DNA from: Trochalopteron elliotii
Taxonomy: Eukaryota > Chordata > Aves > Passeriformes > Leiothrichidae
Length of the DNA stretch: 64,000 nt
Reading direction: 5' to 3'
Assembly (NCBI GenBank): GCA_024734555.1
Contig: JANPWX010000033.1
Coordinates: forward strand, 8,187,402 to 8,251,401
Below are positions 45,232-59,124 of the stretch, in pieces. Position 1 is the stretch's first letter. Every line of letters begins with the position of its first letter. Under the pieces are notes generated by a model. That model ran no database searches, was not told the origin of the DNA, and saw only the letters and a program-made list of their open reading frames with translations. The translations under genes were made by a program, and so were the position numbers.

Positions 45232-48101
45232 GCTATCACAGAGGTGCTGGCAGTGAAACTCCTGGGAAGTGCCATTTCCCCCTCCACGTTTGTTTTGCAC
45301 AGCTATGAAAGAAGAAGGGCATTTACACATGTTAAAAGAAATAAATAAACCCCAAAGAATTGTTACCTTAATTTGAACTTCCTACTTATTTTACATTATT
45401 GCACCTTCAGCAAGTTTCTGTGCAACCACAGAAACTTTTGGGACTATTGACCAGCTCCTCCTGACTTCATCCCTGGGTTTGTTTGGAGGTGGTACAAATG
45501 CCAGGAATGAAGCTGGTGAGTGATGGGCCAAACCTCTCCTTAAATCCAGCCTTATCCTCCCAGTTGGAATGAGTGCAGTAGGGTACCTGCACCCTTCCAA
45601 AAGGGCCAAGTCTTGTCAGGGTAAGGCTTTTTTTTAAAGAATTGCCCAAATACAAAGAGCATCAGAGTCCACCCAGAGCACAAGAACAGGCAAGCTGAGT
45701 GATGTGTTTTGGTACCAGACAGCTACATCAGCAGGTATTATTCTCATTTCAATTTCATGATCTTCTAAATGAAAGGCCCATTTCTGGATGCTTTAAACTG
45801 CTGGGGAAAAAAAAATAATCTATGTTTATAGAGGTAAGATGTGCCATGTAGAGGTAAAATATATCAGATAATAAAACAGCAAAAGACCAGACTCTGCTAT
45901 AAATGAAAATAAATATTTATTTATTTTTTTTTAGGAAGCAACATATTTTTCTAAATAATGCATTAGCTGCTCTTCATTTTTCGAATTAGAGTCTATTATT
46001 TTCAACTTGCTATCACTCAGTACAGCTTGGATATTTTTAAATACTTTATAATTATGAACCTGAAAGACATTGGCATGGTAAGAAGCTTAGCAGCAATAAA
46101 AAGAATGTAAGTGGAAAGGTAGAACAGATGAGAAGCAGCAGCAATGCTTTTATGATAGTAATCTAATTTTAAAATAGCTTCTCATTTCTATGCAAAGAGG
46201 TATTTGTGGAGTTGCTTCCCACACACCTGCAGGGCTGTGGAGCAGGAGGAGCTCTGGGTGAAGGACAGGGGAGCAGCCTGGAGGCCCCTGGGCTTCTTAT
46301 CTGAAATGTGCTGAGGAGCCATCACTGATAAGATGGAGTTTTAACAGGGAGAGGAGCAATGCTCATTCTGCCAGAATTCAAGAGAAAAATGTTGTTTGGA
46401 CATAAATTAACAAATAACAGAATGAGGAAAGATGCAAGAGCCTGGGCTGCTGTATCATCCCCACCCCATGGCCCCAGCACCTCGCTGGCTTTGCTGCCTC
46501 TTGTCAGGTTTTCCTTCCTGTCCCCATCCCAACCATCCTGCTCTGTGTTTGAACACCTGGCATGAGAGAGCCCTGGCTCAGCTGGAGAGTCCTCACAGCC
46601 AAAACAAATCAATGTGCATCCTCAGAGCCACTCTGCCTTGTTTCCATAGCAGAGTTAGCCTTCATCTGCCATATCACGAGAATTTTCATTACATTATACT
46701 TTTTTATATTTAATGATAATACATAATTTATTTACCTCATGTGAACTTGGTATTATTTTCTATCAAAAATTATTCAATAAATACCATTAAAGAATCCTCT
46801 TTTTAAATGAAAAATGTATTTTTTATACCTTTATTGTTACACTGCTGCAGCAATTGCTGAATGAATACATTGCTTTGTAGCAGAAAGTAAAAATTATCAA
46901 GTGCATTGGCATACTCCAACAGTAAGACTTTTTTTTTAAAGAAAGAGGGGAAAAAAGTCTTTAATAATTTGGAATCAACCTTACAAAACTGGGAAAAACC
47001 CTTAGGATATAATTTTAAGAAGGGGGAATGATAATAAAACACATAGCTCATTTTGTTAAGGATTAGGGAATTTTGCAAGCTGAGAAACAGTCAAGGAACT
47101 ATGATGACAAGGAGAAAATAATTTTTTTCTTAGAAAATACCCATGGAGGTGACCTCTCTGTCAGATTGAGTGTTGTTTACCATACTATAATATGATTCTT
47201 TTCTCCAGAAAGACTGAAATCCTCCAGAGCAGTGCTTGTGTCCTGCTGTGCAAAATGGATCATTTTGACCACAGTAACCTTTTCATAAATGAAAGCAGTC
47301 CACCATTCACAAAGGAATGTTTATGAGTGATGTGCTTCCTTCTACCAGTTATTACTAAAGGTTACACTGTAGTAAATTCCTTTCCAGCTGCATTTCAAAC
47401 CTAGCAGATAAAATATTCTGCTTTATTTTATTACATGATTTACCACTTGTATCAAAATTGAATGTATATGTACATTTTTAAATATCATTAATATTGCATG
47501 CTCACTTTGACATTGCATTGGCACATAGCTTATTAGGTTCTACACACCTGCTTTTTTTTTTTTTTGCAATCTTTCCCTGAAATATCACAAATCCTGAATT
47601 TTGATGCTCTCTGCTCACCAACTTGATGGGCAATGGTACTCAATTGCAACGTTCCTTCTGAGCTCCCAGATGTCTGCAATCCTCTGTGCATGTAGAGGAT
47701 GTCAGTTGATCCATGAGCTTCTGCTGACTTAGTTTGATGAATTTTTTCTCCTAAATCCCTAGAAAAATCTCCTGCACTGGTGTCTTTTGTTTCAGGGCAA
47801 GGACAGCTGCAGAAGTGCTGCCAGGAGTGACAAAGTCTTCCACCTGCAAACCCTCTCACGTCCCTGTTCCCCTCAGCTGACCATCCCTCTTTCCATGCAC
47901 TGGGGTTATTCATAATGGGCCCAGGACTCTTGTATGCCCACAGTGTCAGTTGGGGCTCATCTGGGGAGCAGGATTTATCAACAGCCCCTACCAGGCCATC
48001 AGCCAGATCAGAGAGCTCCTGTGGTGGGAAGAATGGCAGGAGATCTCATTTCCCTGGGTTTATTTGTCAGTACCTATGAAAGTCCTTCTTTGGAGGATGC
48101 C
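45232..48101. other. Non-coding stretch, no gene seen
   Basis: No gene was recognised. At 47551-47563 a run of thirteen T (A on the minus strand) follows a 126-residue minus-strand open frame at 47533-47913. This looks like a poly-A tail, but no parent gene, AATAAA or duplication was found. T runs also occur near 45630 and 46930. Confidence 0.45.
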
Positions 48102-48166
48102 CATGACAAAAAAACCCCAAAAAACAAAAAACAAAACCAAAACAAACCATACCCAAAAAAAGCACC
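48102..48166 (+). repeat. A/C-rich low-complexity tract
   Basis: The tract is built of aaaaccccaaaa, aacaaaaaac and aaccaaaac blocks. It is simple sequence without further structure. Confidence 0.8.
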
Positions 48167-49704
48167 TTATATTAGGTAAAGAAACCAAAATTTTACTTTG
48201 CTATTGACTGCAGTAAAATCTAGGGATAACAATACCAAAATTTGATGTGCTCCTGCCCCTGCCAGGTGGGGTTGTTTCAGCTGAGCTGGGCTGGCTGGGT
48301 GCTCCTGGATGGTCCAGGCTCAGAAGGGACCAGTAGCCTGATCCCCCCCACTGCAGACAAATTTCCCCAGCTAAATTATCCACTCCCCAGCCTGTGTCGA
48401 GAGCAAAGCTGGAGTCACCATCTCCATTCAAGTACTGTACTTGCTTAAAGGCACAACACAATTAGTCCACTGTCACATGCAATTAGTTACCACCATGTTG
48501 GCACGTATTATAAAGCCTTTTTTCTTTAGCTTATGTGCAGCTAATTGGAGTCTGATTCTGGAGAGCTGCACCACAGGCATTTCTGCTGCAAGGAGATGGT
48601 TCCTTCCGCCCCCACTGCAGGAGGGGAGGGCATTTTCAACAGAAACTGGGAGCACAGTTGTGACATCTCGAATTAAGGATGGATTATGTGATTAGGACTG
48701 AAAAAAAATTATTGGAGTCCAATTTCTTGGGACTTTCTTAATGACTTTGAGGCGTTTTTTCTCTCTTATCTGCAGTGGGGTCCCACTCTCCCCTTGGCCT
48801 CACAGGACCAAAAGAAAAGTGCATGCACTATTTACAGAATTAGAGTAACTTTTTCCTAGGAATCAATTAATGCACATGCCAAAGAGTTCAGGTGTTCTTT
48901 CAGCTATTGCAGATGTTCATCACATGTGAGCACTCATAAACTTCTCTCAGGATTGCCTGAGCTGCAAAATCCCCATGGCATTGCCTCATGGTGCAATTCA
49001 TAGGAATAAAATACCTCTAAGATAAGGTAATACAGACCTTATTTGACCTCAGCATATTAAGATAATGTTGTGATGCTATTACCATAATAACACTGTGGTC
49101 ACGTCGTTATCACCATGTAACAGCAGATAATTACTACCTGTTGTAACCTGCCAGGCTAACCTTACAGCACTCATTAAAACAACTGTGAAATGCTCATTTC
49201 TCTACTGAGGTGGCTCCACCAGAGCACAGAGCAGGTGCACACTGGCATTTCTCTGTATCAGCAGCAGAAATTGTGCACTCAGCTTTGGGTACAAGAGGAA
49301 AGAGCTGCAACTGCAAGCTGATGGGATGTTGCAGGGCTGCTAGCGGGCCAGGAGGATCAGACACACATCATAAAGCAGTGAATCTATTGGTAAAGCTGGG
49401 CTCAGTGATAGGGCCAAAGCAGAGAGTTGTAGAAATGAAGGAGAGGGATGACTGCTGGGTAGTGAGAGAGGTCCCTGCAGATGTGCTCGCTATGGAGGTG
49501 CAGCTGTGAATTCTAACAAAAATGTGGGGTGTGATTTAACAACTGCATGGTACTATGAGACATGAAGTGCAGTGTTGGAAGCCAAATGGGAAGAAAATAG
49601 TCAGCATCTCCCCACAGGGTGGCTTAGATTATCTACAAAACTTTTAGAGCACTCTGGTTTGGATCACAGCAAATAGTTAGCTTTCCAGTTCAATATATAA
49701 CTGT
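48167..49704. other. Non-coding stretch; possible conserved block at 49.0-49.2 kb
   Basis: No gene was recognised. The part from about 48990 to 49190 is repeat-free, AT-rich and contains GATA-type and TAAT-type cores, as many enhancers do. Confidence 0.45.
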
Positions 49705-49807
49705 GGGGTTTTTTGGTTTTGTTTGGAGGGTGGTTTCTTTGGTTTGTTGATGGGGTTTTTTGTTTGGGGTATTTGTTTGGATTTTTTTGCTTTAGTTTTT
49801 GGTTGTT
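49705..49807 (+). repeat. G/T-rich low-complexity tract
   Basis: A hundred bases are made almost wholly of ggtttt, ttgtttggg and gttgttggg blocks. The open frame rich in Gly, Phe and Trp across it (49723-49920) is composition-driven. Confidence 0.8.
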
Positions 49808-52800
49808 GGGTGCTTATGGTTAAACAGTGGTTTAATCATCAGAAGGTATCTGGGTTGCTTTTCAGGTGCACTCTCACCCTAGCAGAACTGGGTCCTGCTG
49901 CTGTACCTCACTCTCCCTGAGCAGCACAGCACAAAAGGGAAATCCACTCAGCAATCAGCTGCCTTGCATTGGAAAATACAGACTGGTTGAATTCTTTCCT
50001 CAAATACACTGCCCCCATTACTTCAGAGATGACCCTAACCTGTGTTGTCTTCTCTGCACCACAGTAAAAGGACTTGCCAGGATTCTAATAGCAAAATGGG
50101 GGGTTCTGTTTCTCATCATTTTCAGCTCTGCTGTACAACCCCTACTGCAAGTGGCCACTTTAGAGCAGTCCTGGAAACAGCTTGTCCCAGGCTGGCAGGG
50201 CTGAGATGTGCAGGTGGGGGCTACAGGCAGAGCCCAGGTGGTCCAGCTGCTGCCAAGGAGCCAATACAACATGGCAGAGGGGACAGAAAGCAGTTTGGAG
50301 ACACTTTTACTGGATAAAAGCCTTTTTTTCCCAGGATGAACAACCCCCTTTAGATTGCAGAGGGCTCTGTCAGTGTTGGGAGGGTGCAGATGTCTCAGTG
50401 TCTCTCTCCTGAAACACTCCACAGTCTATCTTTTGTCTTTCAGCACTTCATTGTAAGTGAAGATTGGCAGGGTCTTGCCAATGCCTCTCTGCAGCACCTC
50501 TCTGCCTGAATGCAGAAATGTGGGGGTTTTATGCTGGATAAAACCTGCTGATTCTTCCTGAGGAAACCCAGGTTGGGGGATGTGACCCAAATAAATGTTC
50601 TCCAGAAAATGTATTCTGGCAGAAGATCTGCACATTGTGCAGATTACAAATTGGACCCAATTTTCTGGTTTAGCTGCCTGATTTTCAGTGCTGGAGTTGT
50701 TGATTGCTTCAACTGTTGCAATTCAGAGAAATGTTTTTCATGCAAAAAGAAAAGTAGCAGTTGCAAGTGTTCAAAGAGTGCTGAAATGCAATGGTTTTCA
50801 TGGATGTTATTTTAATCCATGCTCTATTGTTCAGTTTCCTATTACTGACTAATATCAGTGACATGAGCCCTGATCTCATGTGGGCTTACGTGTGGAAGTT
50901 CTGGTGCAGCTTCAATTCTGAGCTGAGCAAACAAAATAAACTAGAGGTGGTTACGACACAAATCTGTGAGAGCAGTGCCTGTTTGCCCAAGATACCTATG
51001 GGATCATGACCCATTTGGATGTCCTCTCTTTTGTTACTGCTTGAAATTTCTGTAGGATTCAGTATTGGCATTTTCTGTAGTGTTTCTTCCAGAACCTGCT
51101 GTTCTTGAATGGTCAGAGAGCTGGAGATTGGAGGGTCAGAGCACAGGCACAGATTTATTGTGCTTTAGCCCTGATGTGCTCAGCCCAGCCCTGCCCTGGA
51201 CCCTCCACAATACTAATGTTAACAAAAACTAAACACCTGGAAAACCAGGAAAGAAAGAATTGAATCCTTTCAAAATTAACCTTTTAAATGTTGGAAACCA
51301 TAACTCAAGGATCCCACAGTGCAATTTTTCTTCCTCTACCAGTGATGCCTGGCCCATGGAGCAGCACAGCCCCCAACACGGGCACACACAAGCCCAGGAG
51401 ACACCACCCAGCTCTGCTAAACACCATGGGAGACCTGGCAGAGTTCCCAGCACTCTGTGGCACCTCCAGCAAGGGCTCATCCTGTCCCCTACCACTCCTC
51501 AATCCTGCAGCCCCAAAGCTGAGATGGGAACCTGCTGGCTCACGTGATCCTGGGAGACCTTGTGTGTTTAACTAATTCCCAGTTCTCCAGGTTTCTCCAT
51601 CACTTTGCAAGTCCTGTTTCCAAGGTGAGGACTGTAGCCCAAACAGGCTTGTTCACAGCACACAGTATCCCATGATGCTGTGAATAAACAAATGTGGGAG
51701 AGTTTTCAGCACTTAATGGTGTCAGCCATGAAGCAGAAATCTGCTCTCAGCCCTACCCATATGGGAGCTGGCATGCTGCAGTTGTCTCAATATGGGTAAA
51801 ATGAAGTTCTGTGTTTAAGATCTAATGAAGGTCTGGAGAAAAATCCCAACAGCTCAAGCAACCAGGTAATGAAGGCACAACAGAGAGCCCCAGTGCACCT
51901 GCAGAGGAGTGAGGACAATTTTCTTTTTGGGTTAATATAATTTAACATTTTTATTTATTATTGCATAAGGAAGCCTACCCATTCAAGAAAAATACTTGTT
52001 TAATGAATATTTGGCTGTCAGGTTTCAGACCTAAATATGCCTATTCAGGTTCCTGTTCATTTAAACAAACTCCTGGGAGCCTGATCCTGACCTGAATGCA
52101 CCACACAAAGGAGGAGAAAGGCAGTCAACACTGACTTCTACAGATACTCTGAGGGAAGGGAATCCAGCTCAATGATCTGATAATTTCTATCAACACAGTG
52201 GTAACCAGACTGTTACTGTTTGTTCTGTCTGTCTCTTAGCTAAAACACTGGCTGGCTTTAAAAATTTGAAGACATTTTGGCTCAAAATTTTGAAGATATT
52301 TCCCTGAAATCCAGCAGGTCTGATCAAAGGGATTGGGTAAAGAAAAAATTCAAGCCCTGCTTTATCTGGTTTTCTTTTTATACCAAACATTAAGCCACTG
52401 CCTTTTTCACAATAAAGTTTAAAACCTGAATATCTAGTCATACTTAATCTTTTTCTAGCTCCCACCTGTCTGTCACTTACATTCCCACTCAGACATGGAG
52501 ACAGATCATGTAAGGCTCTGAGTAGCAAGAAATTAAGCCCAGGCACCCAGACAACCTCCATCCAAGGCGTACCTGTGGTGCTTCCCTACTTTCTAGTGAG
52601 CAGGAGCTTGTTGGGGCACTTTTCCCTTCCTCTCCAGCTTTAGGAACATCAAGTACAAGCATGATGAATTTCAGCTTCTCAACAAGAGTGAAAAAACCTC
52701 TATAGAAATATATTTTAAACTCCTGACATCTAACTTCAATTAAGTTTATCTGCATTAATAACATACATTTCTCACTCAGTGGGTAAGGATATTTTTAATC

Positions 52801-55800
52801 TTTTATGCCATCATCCAATAAGCCTGAAAACTGATAAAAAATACATTCATGTGCAAATCAGTCCCTTTTCATTTCCTTTTACTTTTTTTTTTTCATCCTA
52901 CTTCAATATTTTAAAATCCAACCTCTTTGTGAGCCCTGAAAATATTTCCTATTGGCATGGCTAACAACAAAAGTTCAGAAGTGAGCTGTCAGCCACTGCA
53001 GAGAAGATGGGCATCAATGAGCTGTGCTCATATCAGAGGGCTGATAATGACACATGGAGCCTTTCAGGCCTTGGTCACCAGTTTGAATCTCAAACCTCAC
53101 CTACAATCATGTGACAATTACCTGGCTGTCTGGAGCTGATTGCTGCTCCCTTCTCATCCCTTGCAGTGGACAGGTATTCTGCTTGCTGACAGGAACTATC
53201 TTTCCTCTGGCTATCAATCTCAATCATTCAGTTAAAACTAAAGGAATTATTCTCCTCTCCCAGGCTCTCTTATCCTCAAAGGGCTGTGTGACTCAGAAGG
53301 TAACACTTTACAATGATAGCTATCCATCTTCCCACTCACTTTTACTGTCCTCCTCTTCCCTCCACTGTAACCGTGAAGGAGAAGGAATTCCTTTAGCAGG
53401 AACCAGGAGGAAAGAAAAGTCTTTCTGGTTACAGGCTATCTGTGTTCTCAGGTTCTTGAAAGAAACTCTGGTGACCAGAACACAAACAAATGGGAGAAAA
53501 TCTTCCCAAGTTCTTTATGAAAATCTGCTCGTTATATCCCACAGCCACTAAATGAAATCCTCTTGGACCTTGTTTGTATGGACACACAAAAAAACAATTG
53601 TGGGCCAGCTTAAGTCTGCCAGGATAGTTCAGTTCACGTTTGTGTCATGCCTCTCTAGAAACATCACCCTTTGAAGCAGCCTTGCTCCTCAGGATCCCTC
53701 CCTGTTTCCTGCCTCCCCCAGGGAGGGTATCTAGCTGATCCCTGGTTCTTCTCTACCCACATTCCTTAAAGATTTTTTATCTTATAATTCAAGGCAGGGG
53801 TTAGTTCTGAGTGAATTCCTCCATTTTGACAGTTCAAATAGGAGAAGTCACAAAGGATATTCAGATCATTTCATTCCCACTACCTTTGCTCTTTTCCCTG
53901 GGGAAAAAAGCTCTCGAAGAACATGCAAACTGCTCCTTCAGGTTTTCTGCTAGTAGTAAATATATTTCTCTTCATTATTTTATTTCCCTGATCTTTGTTC
54001 AAAGAAACATACAAATGCAGTTAAGTGTTACCTGTCAATCAGGTCATCAGCTTAGCAAATGTCTGGCAGCAAAGAAACAAGAAACGAAACAGCTACAGTG
54101 TAATTTTCTGATCAGTCCATTAGACATTTGTTCATTTGAACAGTTTGTGCCTCTCTTCTGCTATGTCATCTGGCAAGAGTAGACATCTGAAAATTATATT
54201 CTTTCGCCAAATATAAAGTCTATAGCACTCATTAAAATATTCATGACAAGAAACACTCTAGTCAATTGGTGAATTGCTGTTACTGTTAAAACATAAATCA
54301 CCACCATGCCATTACTGTGGTGTGGGAGAACTTAATGGACTTGCAGTAATTTGTGTGTAAATACAAAGAACAGGAGCACTGTGATAAGCTCAAAGCAGCC
54401 GAGGGCTTCTCATGTGTAAATGAGAATTTGTGTGCAGATAAGTCTGTAGAGAATTTTGTAAAGAAATTAGCGAAAAGTAATTTGGTAAAAAAGCCCCTCC
54501 AATTACAAATGAACTAGTTTAGGTACAAGCTCAGGTGCTGCAGGGAACACAGCAGAAAGTGCAAAATGCATGTAGAACTGTAACTCCCAGGCTGTCAGGC
54601 CCACCAGAGCTCTGCCAGCTGGGCCTCAGATCAAGGAAATCTGGACTAATTTTCCTACATGAATGGCAACCAGTGCTGTGTACATCCTCCATATCCCCAG
54701 CCCACCTGAGGAAATGCCTGCAGGGTGCTAATTGAAGCAGCCACTGGGCATTTCAGGTAAAACAACCATCAACTGGACTATTGCACTCAAAACAAAGATC
54801 TTCTAGACTAGGGACAGCATATTCTGGAGCAGGAAAATCCTTCAAATGTGTATTTGAAAGAAACATGGAAGACACAAAAGAAAGGTGACTTTTACATGGC
54901 AAAATCCAGCCATTTCACCCGGAGCTAGCCATATGGCAAAGGCCAGGACTGATGCTTCTTCCACAAGTGCATTTTGTAATCTCTGTATTATCAGCTACAA
55001 GAGTGACCCAAATTAAAGCCATGAAACCATGAATAAACCCATGCCCTGGGTTTGATGAAAATCCCAATGAGTTCTGTAAAATTGCTTCACTGACTCCTGG
55101 TGTTCAGATCAGGCTTTTGGTAAGGCTAGTGCTAGGATACATATACAAATTGATTCAACAACCTCATTAAAAAGGACCTAGAAAAACTCAAACCCCTCTC
55201 CCCAAACAAAAAAAAAACCTAAATGGAGAAACTTTCCATTCTAGTTTTCCTTCAGAGTACAAATGCCTTTATAAAGAAGTTTTTTTACAATTTTATCTAG
55301 CATTCAGCTATCACTATCCTGAATAGTAATTTAAAAATCACACCATTTTTGTCTGATTTATCTACTCATCACATCCTAATGATTTATAGATCATTTCTAC
55401 TCTCAAATTAACCTTGGGAAACATTTAGATACTCTTTGGGAAATGCTCAGCTGACTATGGAAATCTGTAATTTCTACACCAACAGAGGGCTTTGCATGCC
55501 TGGTTAAGTCTGGAACTGTCTGTTCCTAATTTGTTTCTCCAGCTGAATATTTATTTGATTCACAGCCTGTTTCACAGATGCTTTTACACATATTGTCATC
55601 AAGGATCTGGGATGCAAAATGAGAAACCACTATTTTGTCTTGCTGTGTGCTACTACTAAACCACTCCCTTATTTCACCTTCCAGTTCTGCTCTGAAGAGC
55701 AGGGAGGGCCTAACCTTGGAAAACCCCATTCATTGATTTTGGGATGGGTGTTCAGTTGGTAAAGAGCAACTGCCTGCTGCAGCATAGGAGGAGACTGCTG

Positions 55801-56029
55801 GTAAAACCTTTTCTTGCATCTCTTTTCATGTTGAGTGGCAAGTTCCTGACCTTGAACTCTGCCAGGTTGTTGTAGCAGAAAACTTGCCAATTTTAGTAGG
55901 AATGACAAGTGATAAAAATGAAAAGATCACCAGGGATGGAAAGAGAAGTGGTATGATGGAATCTTGCATGGGGTCAGATGTTATAAACCCCACGAAGGTC
56001 TGTCACCTCTGAGGGTCCAGCCCTTGCAG
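49808..56029. other. Non-coding stretch, no gene seen
   Basis: More than 6 kb without a recognised gene, RNA or mobile element. The open frames at 50018-50422, 52190-52561, 53111-53551 and 53811-54182 have no recognisable domain. A T run lies near 52885. Confidence 0.5.
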
Positions 56030-56330
56030 AGAAATGGCTTAAAATAATAGTGAGATGGCTCTTCAGGGGTGTTTTGTAAAGGTTTAATAAAGACACAGTA
56101 ACAAACAATACAGAAACAAAAGGAAAAGCTGAGCACAGGTGTCAGGGAGGCCCTGACACCTTGCTAACACACCTCAAAAAATACTTGAGTTCCTTTGCAC
56201 ACCTTTATAAATACTCAATGACTTCGGAGGGACAACTCAGCTTGCTACCAATAGAAGCAGGTACAGATGTTGAAAGACATTTCTAAAGCTCATCCAGTGC
56301 CCCTGTGCTGGCACCAAGGCCATTACAGTA
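56030..56330 (-). mobile_element. Possible ERV LTR remnant
   Basis: On the minus strand a TATTTATAAAGG box near 56210 precedes a strong hairpin (56137-56161). About 70 bases further on comes a stretch with ATTAAA and aaaacacccctgaagag, an order like the promoter, R and U5 of an LTR. The plus strand has an AATAAA at 56086-56091. Ends and target duplication were not found, so the call rests on layout only. Confidence 0.3.
56137..56161. repeat. Perfect hairpin, 11-bp arms and 3-base loop
   Basis: The arms aggtgtcaggg (56137-56147) and ccctgacacct (56151-56161) are exact reverse complements around agg. This GC-rich stem would be very stable in RNA from either strand. Confidence 0.85.
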
Positions 56331-59027
56331 AGATATGGAAAGCTCTAGTTTAACTTCCTTACATGTTTAGAGGTAAACTGAAACTCTTTCCCTTATATAG
56401 AAACACCTGCTCAGGTGTGGGAGTGCATGACTACCGTGGTAAGGCAGAAAATGCAGATAAAATGGAGCAGAGACTGTAAAGAGAGCCAGTGCTGGATTAT
56501 CAGTGGCAGAGGGAGGGTGGTCACCCTGCCTGCATGGGCTGTGTGTTCCCTGTCCCAGGGAATCTGTATGCAAAGGCAGCCAGGAGCAGCTGATTAATTC
56601 AGCTACCGCTATAAACTAGAAAATAAATTGTTCCATTAAAAAAAGATATTTTAGCATCAGCTATGATCAGTGAACCTCTTGCTCTAATTTTTCTCTTCTT
56701 TCCATTTGCCATGCATCCTTCTCCAGCTCCGTCCAGGACAACTTAATTACCCGCAGTGAGCGATTGCCATGGAGCTGCAGGCAATGTGATGAATCAGTTT
56801 GAAAGTACAGTGGCTCATGTGCAACTTCTGCTGCTGCAGATTACTGCCCTGAAGATTACAAGTCACCCAGAAAATCCCAGAAGAGAGCATCATCAGCATT
56901 TAAACAGAGTATGAAAATTGTAGGTTCACATCCTAACGTGTTTCTTATCGGATTTGATTTGCCATGAGAGACCCAGCATAAGTCATGTCTTGTATGTTAC
57001 CTCACACTCAGCTGTGGAGAGGACTCAGGCTCTGTTTGGAGAAGGATTATAAAGCTGTCAGAAGCCTGTCCCCACAGGGCCATTTGTTTGTCCATACAAT
57101 GACAATGGTAATACTCTATTTTCAACAGCTTTTTTCATAAACGTGGACATGATTTTGAGCTCACATGAAGTCCAGACAGTCAGAAATTGTAGCCAGGTCC
57201 TGTGGTGCTATTTATCCTTGTCACTGCATCCTCAGCAGCTCAGAAGTGAAGATCCAGCTGCCAATTAAAGCAAGAGTTACCCTTCAAATTGACATGTGCC
57301 CCAAGTTATCTCCACTTAATAGCCTAATCCTGTTCCCAGAGAATTTTGTGAAAGCTGCCTGACTCCACTGAAATCCTCTCCTGCCTAAACCTGGCAGCTG
57401 CATTAGCACATTTCAGGCCACAATGTGGGCAGGAGAAAAAACAAGCTTATTCTCATCAAGAATTTGAAGGAAGTGTTCAGGTTCTCTAAGCTACAAACTG
57501 GGATATAGCCAGGAATGGCAAATAAGGATTTGGCCCTGAGTATAGATGTACTTTTGAATTTATATTTGTAATTAAATATGATGAAAGTTGATGAAAAGAA
57601 AAACAATTTTTTTTCAAGTTGGCAGACCTGTTATTCATTCTGACTGTCTGGATTTGTAATCAGCTTTTATCAATTTCATTTCATTTATAGCATGGTTTGT
57701 GGCAGCACCTTTCTCAGATTCAGAGAGAGCTGAACTCAGTTAATTAAAGCCCTGGATATCCCTCGTGCTTTATTAATGCAAGTATCAATATATTATATGG
57801 AATTTAGCAAAAGCAGGAAATTGAGATTTTTTTTGGGAATGAAGATATAGCTGTTAGACCACATAGAGAGGACTACTGACTAGGCTAGGAGAGAAGTCAG
57901 ACCAAACAAAGCTGAACTTGCCAAGAGAGATCAGTGAAGAATAAACACTGCACGCCTGATCCTTTGGAAAAGGAAGTCAGACAGCACAGCAGGCTATCTC
58001 CAGCAGTGAGCCTTTCCCAAAAGCTTGACAAAGAGCTGGCAGTCTTTCAGAATTCCCAGAATATGCTTCCACAAATAAGTAGGTCGTGAACACATTTAAA
58101 TCAGTTTATCTGTGCAAGTCCTGTCTGTGGGGCCTCCCTGTTTAGGAGCAGGGGGACTCTGCTGCCTGCCTGGGATGTGTAGATGAAGGAAGAGGCTCTT
58201 CTGCTTCAGGAGCCAGATCACTGCTGCTCTCTGATGTCATCATGCTCATCCCTTCCTCTCTAGACACTGGTGTTCTGTCACCTTTGGGTTTTTTTGAGGC
58301 AATTGTAAAAGGATTTGGAGAAGTCAAGTTTCACTGGTTGCAGTCCCAGTCATCTCCTACCCATCTGTTTCAAAACTAAGACCCATGATTTAGGGACAGG
58401 GAATGCTGCATGATGGTTCCTGGCACACCCTCAGTGTGGGTGGCACCCACCTGCCTGAGAGGAGACAATATGGCTTTGATCCATCACCCCATTCCCTCCT
58501 GAGGTCCACTCATCAGCCACTGAGCCTTGCCCAAGTGCCTCTGAGCAGATTTTGAGGGAATCTCAAAACATCACACATCCTCCCTGTGCCCTGGCTTCTC
58601 AGTGGGAGACAACCTGGGATTGCCTCTCAGAGGTCACAGGACATCCCTGGCAGAAGAGATGGGAGAACAAAATGCCCAGATATCTCCCAGTTCCTGGGAT
58701 GGCAGAGTGAGCTGGGGAATGCTGTGTCAGGATTATTGGCAAACCACATGGCCCATGGGCCACACTAACCTCTGTGAGCTTGGCAGCTCTGGTTTACCAT
58801 TCTGTCTGTTTCTAATGACTCTAATATGCTTTATCTCTCACTGCATCCTTCACAGCAAGAAATCACACAGCCCTAAGTGACTTACTCCAGACCTTTGCCT
58901 TCAGCCACGTGGATACTGACAGATATATTTTTTAAGTGTTGCTATTGTCATACAAGGTCAGGGATTATGTTGCCAGATGAAAAGGAAACCACCACTGAAA
59001 TGCAAAGCCAAAGAATTCCCACAATTA
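56331..59027. other. Non-coding stretch, no gene seen
   Basis: No gene, RNA or mobile element was recognised. The open frames at 58142-58327 and 58602-58880 show no conserved features. Confidence 0.5.
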
Positions 59028-59124
59028 AGCCAAAAATTCTCATTTGTATTTATGGATTAAAAACCAATCACACACCCTTGCAGCCAAAAATCCTCGTCAA
59101 TATTTGTGGACCCAAAACAAATCC
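59028..59124. repeat. Two-copy imperfect tandem duplication, 54-bp period
   Basis: The stretch starting agccaaaaattct at 59028 recurs at 59082 as agccaaaaatcct. Both copies continue with atttgt-gga and aaaacaa-type strings over about 43 bases with several substitutions. The duplication keeps one reading frame open on plus, so the frame at 58877-59161 shows an internal peptide repeat, but it lacks other coding signs. Confidence 0.7.
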
